Assembly: GCA_009760855.2 (NCBI GenBank)
Contig: WPIO01000477.1
Coordinates: 1-39,313, forward strand
DNA: 39,313 nucleotides
Source: Cristatella mucedo
Taxonomy: Eukaryota > Bryozoa > Phylactolaemata > Cristatellidae
Reading direction: 5' to 3'
The notes below the pieces were generated by a model. The model was not told the origin of the DNA. It saw nothing but the letters and a program-made list of their open reading frames with translations, and searched no databases. Position 1 is the first letter of the stretch; each line of letters opens with the position of its first letter. Both the position numbers and the translations under genes were made by a program. This document shows positions 22,130-32,621 of the stretch, one piece after another.

Positions 22130-23737
22130 TAGCAGGTCAGTACATTATGCCATCAAATAAGCAATTGTGAATAGTAGAAACTAGTATATTTAGTTTAGTA
22201 GTATATTTTAGAAAGTAGTATATTTATAGTAGTTAATTTCCGGACGCGAAGTACACTTTACCTCAAACTAATTCCAGTGGCTGGAGGAGCAGGCTAGCAA
22301 GTCAGTAGTTGTTATCATAGCAACTCATAACATCAGTTGCCATAGTATCTGACTCGGCGCACGCTGCAGCAACCACAAGTTTTTATTTGGAAACAACGCT
22401 GTAGAAGAGCGACACCTATCTCCAGAGTATCGGTCAAGGCCATGGAACATACGCAGCCTGTGCATTACTTTGGAATTGGTTTCAAGTTCTCATGTGACAT
22501 ATTAACGTCGGGCTTCCGTAGTCAGATTTCGGTTTCTCGGTTTCAATGCGCAAAAGCATCAACCCCGGCCCGAAGCTGTGTTATGCGCACCAGCAGTCGC
22601 CTTATCCGAATTGATACCACCCACATTCAAGTGGTTAGGTTCTTTCATGCCACCATCGTAAGTGCACTTGAAAATCTACAGCGATCCGCACCTACAGAGG
22701 GGTCACTGTTAATAAACCGCTGCTATATCGGATAGAGCCGTGATTAATCTTATCATATATCGATTTATCAATGCATGTAAGAACATTCACACAACGTCTC
22801 ATTTCAGTCCGGGGCTTTCCTAGAGCTATTAACGGCTAGGGCTGCTCCACAATTACTTAATTAAGCACTAATCTACGCTTCGCGAAAGTTGAATTATTTT
22901 ACGGTTCTCGGACGAGCATGAAAATAGTCACTTGTTATTGCTTAACTCAATGACAACGCTCAAGCTTGAGAAGCTATTTAAACCTTGTTCGAATGCAACA
23001 GGAGCTCAGCTGGAGCTGCCTACTTTCTACTTTGATTGATTTTCGAGCAACCAGGACTTGCCACAACCTTCACTTGGCCTACATGGAGTGGTGAACGAAA
23101 AACTTGGCAAAACAAATAGCGCGTGCACTTCGCGTGCACTCACACTAGCATGCGTACTTAATGTGAATTCACTGTAGCGAAAACTCGGACCGGAAACTCG
23201 GAGCGCGAGCAAGAGCAGTAGCCAATCGGCTCTGATGGAGGATCAGCGGAGAAGGCCTGCCGAGAAGATCTCTTTGCAGGCGTTTTTCTCACTACAAAAC
23301 TCACATTCTGTCGGGAGAAGCGACCGGGCAGCCATAACCAGTCACGGGTCTGACATGTTACTAACATGTCTTCGGCCGCAGTGCAGCCGTATGGCCATCA
23401 GCCTTGCTATGTCTCATTATTACTTAAACTAGCATGCAACCGTGAACAATCATGGGAAAACCAACTTTGTTTAGGAGAGCGGGCCTGAGTTTCCGCATCA
23501 ACTAAATAGTACGATTATATTTAGGCATGTCCATCGCACATCAAAGGCAGGCGCAGCACGACTTCCGGTCGGTCTCGCTCACTTGGGCTGCTTTCCGAGG
23601 TCTCCAGGGTGACCAGCTGGACCCAAGCGGAAGCTGGGAAGCACCGGACTTGGCAAACTTCCTCGATGACTTAGCTGACTGACTGAATGACAGGTCCGTC
23701 CTCGCGGACACGCCTTTTGGTTTACGGCTGACACAAG
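22130..23737. other. no recognisable gene
   Basis: AT-rich, with short repeats of 'agtagtatattta' near 22170-22230. Open frames on both strands near 23160-23430 have no splice or family support. Confidence 0.45.
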
Positions 23738-23738
23738 A

Positions 23739-23805
23739 ACTGTAGCTGATTCAACAGCCTTATGTAAATAGCGACATAAGAGAGACCTCAAGGCTATCGC
23801 TAACG
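23739..23805 (-). mobile_element. SINE-2 tail fragment
   Basis: The segment 'tagctgattcaacagcctta' followed by 'tagcgacataagagagacct' matches the complement of the SINE-2 3' end; the tRNA-like head is missing. Confidence 0.65.
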
Positions 23806-24112
23806 TATACAATGTGCAATACATTGTCGCCGCCCCCTGAAATTATTGAACCAATCGTGAAGAAAGCTGTTGAAGAGCGAGCGCCTTTAGCACTGATCTA
23901 AGACGGGCTGGAAACATTGAATGTAGATTTGCGAAGCCCGTCAACAAGTTAGGACTCAACTGTCTGTCGCTTGGCATTTTCAGGTGTTTTAATTAAATAG
24001 CGATCCATTATAGCTATGGCTAAGTATATTGTGAACAGTAGTAGTGAAATTAGAGATCAATAACACAAAACATCAAAGTATCTTCTTAATGGCTCCCAAG
24101 CAACTATACAGT

Positions 24113-24208
24113 ACTTTGCATGCTGACCCATGTAAAGCGTCTAGAGAGAGATTTAAGTTCTCTTAGGGCGCTTTATCAGGTGAATTATTATTATTATTAT
24201 TACTTCCC
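24113..24208 (+). mobile_element. LINE (family 1) tail with internal deletion
   Basis: 'ctttgcatgctgaccc' joins directly to 'atgtaaagcgtctagagaga', skipping about 100 nt present in other copies; then the hairpin and ATT repeat. Confidence 0.8.
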
Positions 24209-24841
24209 AGTAATATCAACGATGGCTTCAGCAGCACATTGCTAGGAATTCTTCATTGAAAAGATAATGCTGACATGGGACTCCGTCCCCTCATTACGCT
24301 TCCTGCAGGCCTGCAACCCCTCATTGCCCAACTATTTTCCTCTCACCTCCTTTATACCTGTCTCTCCTGAACTCTTTGCTAACCTTGTCTACTAGCAAGA
24401 CTAGACCATAGGAACTTGAGCAACTTCTGCCCAGTCTCCATTCTGCCGTTCCTACCAAAGACACTGGAACGAGTCGTGGCAGTCCAGTTAAACTCTTATA
24501 TTGATACTCTGAACCTAAACAGTAATTTCCCGTCTGGTTTTGGAGCTCATCTCTCCACAGAGTCAGCATTGCTTCTGGTGTATAACGACTCTCAGGAATG
24601 CTCACTAAGGCAAAGTCTCTCTCCTTGTTTTATTTGATCTTTCGGCAGCTTGTTTATCACCAAGTCCTTATCGAGCACCTCTTGCCTCTCCTGGGCATCA
24701 CTGAAACTTCACTGCAATAGTTCAGATCCTTTCAGTTGGAGACTCCGGAGTATTGATGTGACGGGACAATGGTCATCCGAGGAACCACTGATGTAGTATA
24801 TCGGGGCTCTGTGCTCGGTCCGTATTTTTTCACAGTTTATT

Positions 24842-24890
24842 CTCACTCACTCTCTCTCTCTCTCTCGCCCTCTCTTTCTCTTTTTCCGAC
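24842..24890. repeat. (CT)n tract inside LINE
   Basis: Expanded CTCTCT run within the RT region of the LINE at 24213. Confidence 0.85.
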
Positions 24891-24909
24891 GTAATCGGCG
24901 ATCACAGTA

Positions 24910-25353
24910 TGGTCAGCTCCCCCCCCCCCGACTTACGAAATAGATAGGGACGGAAAACCTGCCGTTATTAAATTTGTGTAAGTCGAGAAAATTATGTAAT
25001 ACGTTCTGCTGCGATACGTTTTGACGAAGACATGGCGAGGTAAACGAATTTAATTTTATCATAAAAACATAAAAAATATGACATAAAAACTAAGAACAAG
25101 TTAATTTTTGGGCATACGGAAGATGGTAGTCGTAGTACGGTACATTGAGTATTATTGGGAGTAGGGTGATGAAAATTTGGATGGTCTTGCTGGAGGATCT
25201 GTTTGTGGCGTTGTCAAATCTACTGACCTCGCGCGGAATTTGAAATTTTTCTTGGATACATTTTGATTGTAAATTTTCTTTTGCGGGATTTTAACCTAGT
25301 TTGTATCTCAAGAGTTTTCGTAAGTCGAACCGTCATAAGTCGGTGGCTGACAG
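24910..25353. mobile_element. MITE, pogo/Tc1-mariner-like, TA target duplication
   Basis: About 444 nt, AT-rich, without coding capacity. Ends are imperfect inverted repeats: left TGGTCAGC, a C-run, then GACTTACGA; right complement CTGTCAGC, CACC, then GACTTATGA and a second GACTTACGA. Flanked by TA at 24908-24909 and 25354-25355. Removing element and one TA rejoins the LINE reading frame (GDH to SIGFY). Confidence 0.8.
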
Positions 25354-25890
25354 TATTGGTTTTTACCACTTAGCAGATATCACTCAGTTGTACTTCTGCT
25401 TTAATCCCTACAATTCCTCCATCACGTCGAATTCTTTCAGCCTGCATGTACTGCTGACATCCGCACACAGATGGCAGTACGAGTTCTTAAATTAAATGAC
25501 GATAAAATCAACTTACAAGTTATGGGCAAACTAGGCGTGACTCCAAAAGTTGAAAGCTTAACGGTCAGAATCGACTCTGCCATAGCCCTCCTGTTGCATC
25601 TGCATGAAATCTAGGTGTCCAGCTCCAAAGTGATCTTTCACTAGATGACCATATCAGCTCCAAAATAAAGTCTGCCTACTTTCAGCTACATAGCATTGCT
25701 AAAATTCGTGTTTTCTTAGGCTGGGATAACATATCCGAATCTGTCGACGCATTTCTGACATCCCGTCTCGACCGCTGTAACTCACTATTTGTTGGTCTTT
25801 CGGCCTGTGCAGTCAGGTTGTGCTGCCATTCTTCAAAGCTCCTTTACACATCATCTTTCAATTTTAGCAGAAATCTTATGTCATGCAGCA

Positions 25891-26625
25891 CAATAATAAT
25901 AATAATAATAATAATATTGCACTTGATAAAGCGCCCTCAGAGAACTTAATCTCTTTCTAGGCGCTTTACATTTGCTGCAAAGTGATACGCAATAGAATAG
26001 TAAGTAAAATCATGCTTGAAAAACAAACAAAATGAATAACATGGTTAGGGGTTACATGCACTGGGTCAGCATGCAAATGTGGTTAGTGGCAGCATGAACA
26101 GTGTCAGCACGCATAAGCACATCGAGGACGAATCACAAGGACCCACTAAATGCTGTCCTAAATAGGAATGTTTTTAAGTTTCTTTTAAATGTGGTCAGGT
26201 CAGGGGATGTTCTGACGCAGGTCGGGAGGGAGTTCCAGGCTGTGGGAGCATACGAGCTAAATGCACGGTCTCCAAAGGATTTAAGGTTTGTACGAGGTAT
26301 TTCTAGACTGTTGGATTCCGAAAAGCGAGTGGTACGATGCTTTGCCTGATGGGGTAGTATCTCTGAAAGATAGGCTGGAGCCATAGAATGAAGAGACCTA
26401 AAAGTGAGCGACAAAACCTTGAAGTCAATCCGTTGCTTGACTGGTAACCAGTGCAGGTCGGCGAGAAGTGGAGTAATGTGGCAACTGCGACGCTCACGGC
26501 AGACAAGCCTAGCTGCAGAGTTTTGCACCAGCTGCAATCGCCTGATCGCACATGCTGGTAGGCCAGTAAGCAGTGAGTTGCAGAAGTCGAGACGAGATGT
26601 CACAACCAGTGCATTTCCAACTGCG
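25891..26625 (-). mobile_element. LINE (family 1), C-terminal RT frame still open
   Basis: Complete 3' end in reverse: AAT repeat at 25891-25915, hairpin tail, 3' UTR, then an uninterrupted 156-codon frame (26133-26603). That frame covers the C-terminal CR1/L2 segment, with landmarks SRLDFCNSLLTGLP, LHWLPVKQRIDFK and WNSLPTCV. It is 5'-truncated within the RT, so it cannot move by itself. It inserted into the + strand copy ending at 25890. Best-preserved copy of this segment here. Confidence 0.85.
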
Positions 26626-26639
26626 AAGCAGGATTATTA

Positions 26640-28005
26640 TTTAACTGCGAATTCAGAGCTGCACGTGGTTTTAAACAAGAATCAGAATCTCTGACTACAA
26701 GGATTTCGCCGGTATTGACACATATCCATAGCTAGCCACTCGCTATGGCAAGCTATAGATGTTAATTAAATCAATAGTCGCTTAACATTTACCAGTTCCC
26801 AGATAAGCAGACTAGAAGTTGTTAATTTCCTAATTGATTCTACACTCAATTAGCGCATCTTCAATAATACTTTACAGCCTCGCATAAATGTATCGCAACC
26901 TCATAATCAAAGTTCGGTGCAGCCAAAGCACACCTGATTTTCAGTCCCGTATTTTCTCTGGCTATAGCACAAACTTGGCACTTCGTCACAGTGGTTCGGG
27001 CTTCCTGGACAAATAACTAATAGAACAATAGCTAAATCTAATCTAGATTAAGGCGAAGAATAGCAGCACAATATGCTTTAAGATTATATTGCAAGTTTGT
27101 ATCAGTAATGCTTATCCTGATAAATTCACGTATAATATGAGAGGTTATACAGAGAAGCGAGGCTGACGTTTCCGCCAGGTGATTCACTAGGATTTCTAGC
27201 TTTGCCATCAAGCATGGTTTAAGAAATCTTGATGAGAGACAAAATTTCATTTAGAATCTGATTCGAGATAAAAATTTACAGCATAATCTTAGACCTCAAA
27301 AACTAAACTTTTCTAATATGTTTTCCTAATTTTTACAACCAGTAAGTGATTTGATACTTTTTGATGTTTTTTTTATTTTTGTATGACTAGTTGTGAACCA
27401 AAAGACCCGAAATCATTTGTTTTCTAGGTGTAGAAGGACAATTTCAAACTCACAAAAACTAAGTTTTTGCGTTGAGCAATGACTCGTTTCTATACTTTTG
27501 AGGCACTAGCAATTGTGAATAATGCTTACTACATCGCAGCAATATTTTCGCTATGCTGCACAGCGAATTCCAGGTCCTAAGAGGGCAACTTCATGACGAG
27601 GACGAGGTATGAAGTAAAATTAAGCGTAATTGGAAAACGAAACTTTGTTGTGGCATTTTAAGGGAACGAAATCTACTCACCTTCAGACCAACTTCTTAGA
27701 ATATTTACACTATGGGTTATGACAGAGTTCCTAATAAGTATAACTGTCGATTCGCTAATAAATCCCTAGCAAATCCCATAACTTTGCTGACTAAGAAAGC
27801 CATCATTTCGTAAAAGAGATGGTTCGAGCAAATTTGTAACTAGAGTCTCGTAGCTGAATGTTCGTAGTAACGGCGACCGGCAGATCGTTGTCAAAAGACA
27901 CTCCTCGGACAGATTTCTGCCTTGATGTGGCACCCAGGCCGGAAGTCATTAATAAATCCGGTCCATCGAGATAATCTCCACAGTTACATTACATTTATGT
28001 TTCGC
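26640..28005. other. AT-rich spacer, nothing recognised
   Basis: Stop-rich in all frames; no splice pairs, tRNA-like boxes or repeats noticed. Confidence 0.5.
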
Positions 28006-28007
28006 TG

Positions 28008-28009
<2 letters not shown>

Positions 28010-28064
<55 letters not shown>
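28010..28064. repeat. (AC)n(AT)n microsatellite at SINE-1 tail
   Basis: Pure CA run followed by TA run, directly joined to the 3' tail of the reverse-strand SINE-1. Confidence 0.95.
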
Positions 28065-28065
<1 letters not shown>

Positions 28066-28193
28066 ATTCATTTTTATAGCGCCCCAAGAGAACTGAATCT
28101 CTATCTATGCACTTCACATATGTGTCGGGCTCGAGCCCACGAACTCTGTTTTAAAAGTGAGCCCCTTAACGCCCTGGCCGAATTCGCACGCCT
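28065..28193 (-). mobile_element. SINE-1 copy
   Basis: Tail 'tagcgccccaagagaactga', box-B-like gggctcgagccc and the degraded tRNA-like head (ccttaacgccctggccgaat) are all present in reverse. Confidence 0.8.
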
Positions 28194-28692
28194 GCTCGTG
28201 TTCAGCTATTTCATAATCGGCGTCCAACTTCAAGTCAGCGACCAAGCTCTATGGTCGTAATCGCTGGAACATCGCACTTACTCGTGCGATTTTCCCCCTC
28301 AAAAAGCAGACTTCCCAAGAATCTGCCTCTCAACCGACCAAGCAACTGTCACCGCGACTTATTGGGCAGAGTGGTGGCTTGCAGAGCCAAACAAACTCGA
28401 CAACAACAAGCGAGCTCTGTGATGGAATCTTTGATGGAATTTCGAGCGAGATTCGCGGGGCGGCGCTCGCCTCTCGCGTACCGTGCGCCCGGTCGAGCTC
28501 GGCCGACAGCCTGTTGTCAAAGGCCGTCGGCCGAGCTCATAAAGCACTAGCGGCCTCGCCTACCCCGTCCTCCTCTCCCCCCCAGCCCGAAAGGCGTGGC
28601 CGCGCTAGCTATTTCGTGGCGCGGTCGGACGCCTTCGTCCCTTCGTTGTAGCTAGCGCGCCGCCGCACGGAATGCTCACGTCGGAGCAGACG

Positions 28693-28737
28693 CAAGCCGA
28701 CGATCGAGCGCCGCCGCGGCGCTCGATCGTCGGCTTG
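28693..28737. repeat. perfect inverted repeat, 21-bp arms, 3-nt loop
   Basis: Left arm starts CAAGCCGACGATCGAGCGCC; the right arm is its exact complement; the centre is CCG. GC-rich, able to form a hairpin or cruciform. Confidence 0.95.
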
Positions 28738-28960
28738 ACCGGCGGCGGCGGCGGTGCAGCCGCTGCGGGCAAAGAGGAGCGAGCGGCCGTCTGCTGCGTC
28801 CGGCGCAGCCCGCCGCTCGACCCGTGCGCGGCGCCGCGCTCTCACCGAGGCTCGTCGCCCGACTTCCCGCACTGGATGGCAGACTAGCTGCGCTCGACCT
28901 TCGAGCGTTGCGCGTCGCCTGTGCCGCCCCTCGTGGAGCCGCTATTCGGCCCCCCATTTG

Positions 28961-29032
28961 CTCTCTCTCTCTCTCGCGCTCTCTCTCTCTCTCGCTCTCT
29001 CTCGCTCTCTCTCGCACTCTCGCTCTCTCTGC
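28961..29032. repeat. (CTCTCTCGCT)n tract
   Basis: CT repeat with periodic CGCT interruptions; a short CTCCTC run follows at 29046-29062. Confidence 0.9.
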
Positions 29033-29356
29033 TTCGTCGCTCAGCCTCCTCCTCCTCCTCCTCTTTCGCTCAGCGATGGCTCAGAAACGGTTCGCCGCCC
29101 GTCTCCACTCCCCCACCTCAAATTTCGCCGCTTGCGTCACGCGCCACTCCGCTACTCGGCCAGCGCCGTCGACGCTCGCATCCGGGCGCGCCCGAGGCTG
29201 GCGGAGATCTCGGCATGGCGGTACCCGCGGGTAAGCAGCCTGTTGTCTCCTGGCGGGCGAGGATGCCGGAAATGCGCGCAACGTCCGCCCAGCAATTGCG
29301 CCTCGGGCGACGGCGGCGCGAGAGGAGGACAGTTTTGAGAGCTGGCTTCGCGAGGC

Positions 29357-32076
29357 ATGGAGCGACCGGCGAGCGCCGCCCCTCGACGGGATGACGACGG
29401 AGAAGACGGCACCGCGAACGCAGGCGGAGAGAGCCCGCCGGAGGAGGACTCCGCCGACGACGGCGGCTCTTTCGACGCGCTCTGCGAGAGTCTTAAAAAC
29501 GTAATTTGTCCCTGCTCGCTGTTCGGGGAGCGGCGGAACGTCATACAAGCCGCTCGGCGAGAGCGGTCCGCTGGCTGGCAGCAGTCGCCCTGTCAGGCTC
29601 GTCCTTTTCAGGCATCTTTCGACGACAAACGGCGGCTCCTAGAGCATCATCAGGTGCAGCACACCTACGATGCGCTACAGGTGCGAGGCGCTGCCGGCGA
29701 GTCGGCTGTGAGGAGGGCGGTCAACTGCATCGACCTCGTTTTACCTTTCGCTCGCTCACTCTATCTCTCGATCTCGATCTCGATCTCGCGCTTTTTACTA
29801 ATGATGCTGGAAACCTCCATCCGGCAATCTGACGGTAGAGTGACTCGCGCTTAATACTGAGGTTAAGATACAAACGCCATTCCTTACGAACATGGGGCGA
29901 CAGAGTGGGGATAATTTTGTAGCATTGATTGCTGCATCGTTTGTAGAGAAATATGCAGCTGCTGCTACATTCGTGACAGGCAAGCTTGGTTGCAGAGCTT
30001 TTCGCCAGATGCACGCGTCTTAGTGCATAGGCAACAAGACCTGGAAGGAGAGACCCACAAACCTAGAAGCAGCGCGACAAATAGAGCATTACTTTGGCTG
30101 TGGCAGTTTCGTATAGGCGCGCCCTAATTGTGTAACGTTAGGTAGGTGAGGGCGGACAGACGGAGATGGCGGAATGTATTTAGGCATTTGGAGAATGGCT
30201 GTTTTGAAACGAAACACGCAGACTCCATTGCAAGCAAAATGGGACACACTGGCTGAGCCCAATTTGAGGCGCGAGGCTTTACAGTTCTATAGCATTTAGC
30301 GTTTGCTCCGTTTGCTCGCCCGCAACAGTTCGGAGGTCGTCCTTGTGATTCGAGTGTGGACTAGTTCCCATGCAGCAAAGACTTCGTTCAACTTTTATAT
30401 ATCAGGCCTGACGAGAATTGCCCTTCTTTTCTTCACAGCGCTTCGAGATTCCTTCGGTTTACTGAGGCATCGTGTACAAATTGACGTCTTTTTTTATGAC
30501 AGCCACGCCTACAGTATTCTCTTTTGGCTCTCGCCTTTCCTTAAACTTGAGTGAGTGAATGAGTGAGAGAATTCGGTTGAGGCCAAGCACTGTGTCGCCA
30601 CCTGGTCGCCTCCCTGGTCGCCGTCGCCTGCCTCACCACCTGGTCAGGCGCGCGCGCGAGTAGGTTGCACTTGTTATCTTCCGCGCACGACAAGCCGACC
30701 ACTCATTCGCGGTCTACCGCACTTTGGCTGTCCGGCAAACGTTTTCTTTTCTCTGTTTTTCGACCCAGCTCAGCTGCAACTACCTCGCCACGGCGCTAGC
30801 TGCCGGCTTATTTCCCTTTAGGTTTCACTGATCCTGGATTACTTTAAGGATGAGGACTGCACCATGAGCGAAGCGCTGGCCATCATACTGCAGGTAAGCT
30901 CGGGCGAGCCGCTGCCGCTCGCGAGCGACCGGCGACGGCGCGCGGCGCTCGCCGGCCGACTCTCAGCCGCCCTCAGCGCGTCGCGTCGCGCGCCGCCTGA
31001 AAAAAGAAGGCGCTGCCCATGACGTGCGAAGAAGCGAAGCTCGTGCTCGCCGCGGCGGCGTCCGACGACGACCGGCTGGACCTGCTGCAGAAAGTGGCCA
31101 GGTGCGTGTCGCGCGCGCGCGCTTCCGTCCCGCCCGGGCGCGCCCGGTCGGGACGGACGACGTGGATGCGGCTTTTCGTCAGCTCGTCGCTCCGCTTCCG
31201 TCGACGAGACGCGGAGCGCGGAGCGGAGGAATGATTTTTTGCATTCACTCGCGGAAAATCGTTCGTCGCCGCTCTCTGCGACTTAGGCTTCTGACAGACT
31301 CGGACTTTCCCGAGGCAGTGAGCAGCCTTGAAGAGTCCTTCTCCTCCGACGGCTGCCGCGCTGCCGCCAGGGAAATGCTCATACGGGTTAGTATGCGGGC
31401 CTGCGACCGCCTGCGACCGCTGCTTCCGGTTTATCGCCGCGCCGATTGGTTGGAGAATCAACTGTTACGTCGATGCACGTCTACGCAACGGTCGCGTGTC
31501 CTTCCTTCTATGGCTACTTTTCCGATACCTATAAAAATGATGACGGTCTTATGATTGTGTTGGTGCGAATGAATCGTAAAACCTTTTTTTACATCAAGGT
31601 ATTCATATACGTTTTAAGCATCTTTTCTTTTAAAGTCTTATTGTTTATGAATGAAGATTTCTGGTTTTACGGGTTAAGGTGTGTACGCATTTTAGGGACC
31701 GCCGCTTAGACATTCAACGTTTAGAATATAGAGTTTGCGGTTTATAGCCACTGCCTAGCATGTTGAACTTTCTGCTACGGCCACGGTGCCCATATTATGA
31801 AGTTCGTCGTTTTGCTCTTACCGATGCCGCATCAGCTAGAAGCGTTGCCAAGAATTTTTTCTCAAAGGCCGTATCCTTAACTAGCATGGTACCAGTTTTA
31901 AGGTGTCAACGTTAAAACAACACTGCAGCTCCAAGTCTGCGTTTACATGGCGGAATTTCCTCCTGACCAATGCTGACTGTCCTCCTAGTTAGGACGACAG
32001 ACTTAGTCCCGCCAACGACAGATTTGATGGTCGACTTAGTCCCGCCTACAGCCTGTGCTCTAATCCGGGAGGCTAG
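29357..32076 (+). CDS. paralogue B: six-exon gene, DUF4476-like pattern
   Basis: Hand-spliced exons: 29357-29500, 29612-29680, 30822-30893, 31007 (or 31010)-31101, 31287-31386 and 31993-32076 (stop 32074). About 187 residues. ATG 29357 was chosen as the first Met of the open frame. Exon 1 encodes an acidic, disordered N-terminus (ESPPEEDSADDGG). Exons 2-5 match paralogue A: ASFDDKRRLL, VSLILDYF, LPMTCEEAK...RLDLLQKVA, and ESFSSD...AREMLIR. Exon 6 encodes DDRLSPANDRFDG, then RLSPAYS; poly(A) signal at 32194. Intron phases 0,0,0,2,0; donors gtaatt, gtgcga, gtaagc, gtgcgt, gttagt. The exon-4 acceptor is weak, purine-rich and preceded by an in-frame TGA. No signal peptide or TM segment is seen. 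DUF4476 kinship is inferred; function unknown. Exons 1 and 6 are less certain than 2-5. Confidence 0.65.
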
Positions 32077-32193
32077 TACGAAAAAGGGTTCCGCAGGAAA
32101 GACGCTAAGCCAACACCCGCAGAAGTTCTTGGGTGAACGCAGAAGTTCATCGCCGCTGCAGTCGCCATTGTAGAGTAGTGTGAGAAGAATATA

Positions 32194-32199
32194 AATAAA
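32194..32199 (+). terminator. poly(A) signal AATAAA of paralogue B
   Basis: Canonical hexamer 118 nt after the proposed stop codon, followed by an A-run (32213) and a T-rich element (32221), as in a cleavage/polyadenylation region. Confidence 0.5.
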
Positions 32200-32464
32200 A
32201 TGGAGATAACATCAAAAAAATCTTTTTTCGGTAAAGAGAACATCACCGAGTATTGCGCACGTTACGGGTGAGCGGGTGTATAGTGCTAAATAATGTGCTC
32301 CGTAGCGGGTTTGCTGGTGGATTGGATAAGCAGACGCGCGGGTAACGCTATGTACAAAAGGCTGAAGCATTGGTTACAGCGGATAACCATCCCACATTCA
32401 AGGACTTTTTTTGAATGCCTTAATATAACTTGAAGCTACTAACGTCAGTTGTTTTCTTGGCCTA

Positions 32465-32618
32465 GGGGTGTATGGGAGGCTAAGGTGTATAGGGGTGTAT
32501 GGGAGGCTAGGGTGTATAGGGGTGTATGGGAGGCAAAGGTGTATAGGGGTGTATGGGAGGCTAAGGTGTATAGGGGTGTATGGGAGTCTAGGGTGTATAG
32601 GGGTGTATGGGAGGCTAG
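32465..32618. repeat. 27-bp minisatellite, ~5.7 copies
   Basis: Unit contains GGTGTATGGGAGGCTAAGG; copies differ by single bases. The period is a multiple of three, so several frames stay open on both strands, giving spurious 9-residue repeats. Confidence 0.95.
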
Positions 32619-32621
32619 CCA

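Larger units (their letters stand above)
24213..25890 (+). mobile_element. LINE (family 1), pre-RT and RT region, split by MITE
   Basis: This copy reaches furthest 5' in the window. Near 24300-24400 is the linker before the RT; near 24416-24600 the RT N-terminal pattern (ILPFLPKTLERVVAVQLNSY, then a STESALL motif); near 24620-24840 the next palm segments with a degraded GSVLGP motif. The catalytic Y-x-D-D equivalent near 25370 reads LADI and is therefore destroyed. The reading continues across the MITE (24910-25353) as if uninterrupted. The LINE sequence fades at 25890, where the reverse-strand copy starts. Confidence 0.8.
28260..29356 (+). promoter_or_regulatory. CpG-rich island upstream of paralogue B
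   Basis: GC-rich, CpG-dense stretch between AT-rich DNA and the ATG of paralogue B, without a clear TATA box. Open frames on both strands reflect composition. It contains a perfect palindrome (28693) and a CTCTCGCT repeat (28961). Promoter role is inferred from position only. Confidence 0.4.

Noticed and set aside
29215-29231. Alternative first exon ATGGCGGTACCCGCG before gtaagc
   Set aside because: The resulting phase 1 does not fit the phase-0 acceptor at 29612.
28754-29548. Long frames of 130-194 codons on both strands
   Set aside because: CpG-rich, stop-poor DNA; several overlapping frames are equally open and Arg/Ala/Pro-rich.
32465-32618. CRISPR-like array
   Set aside because: Units are contiguous without unique spacers, and the context is eukaryotic.
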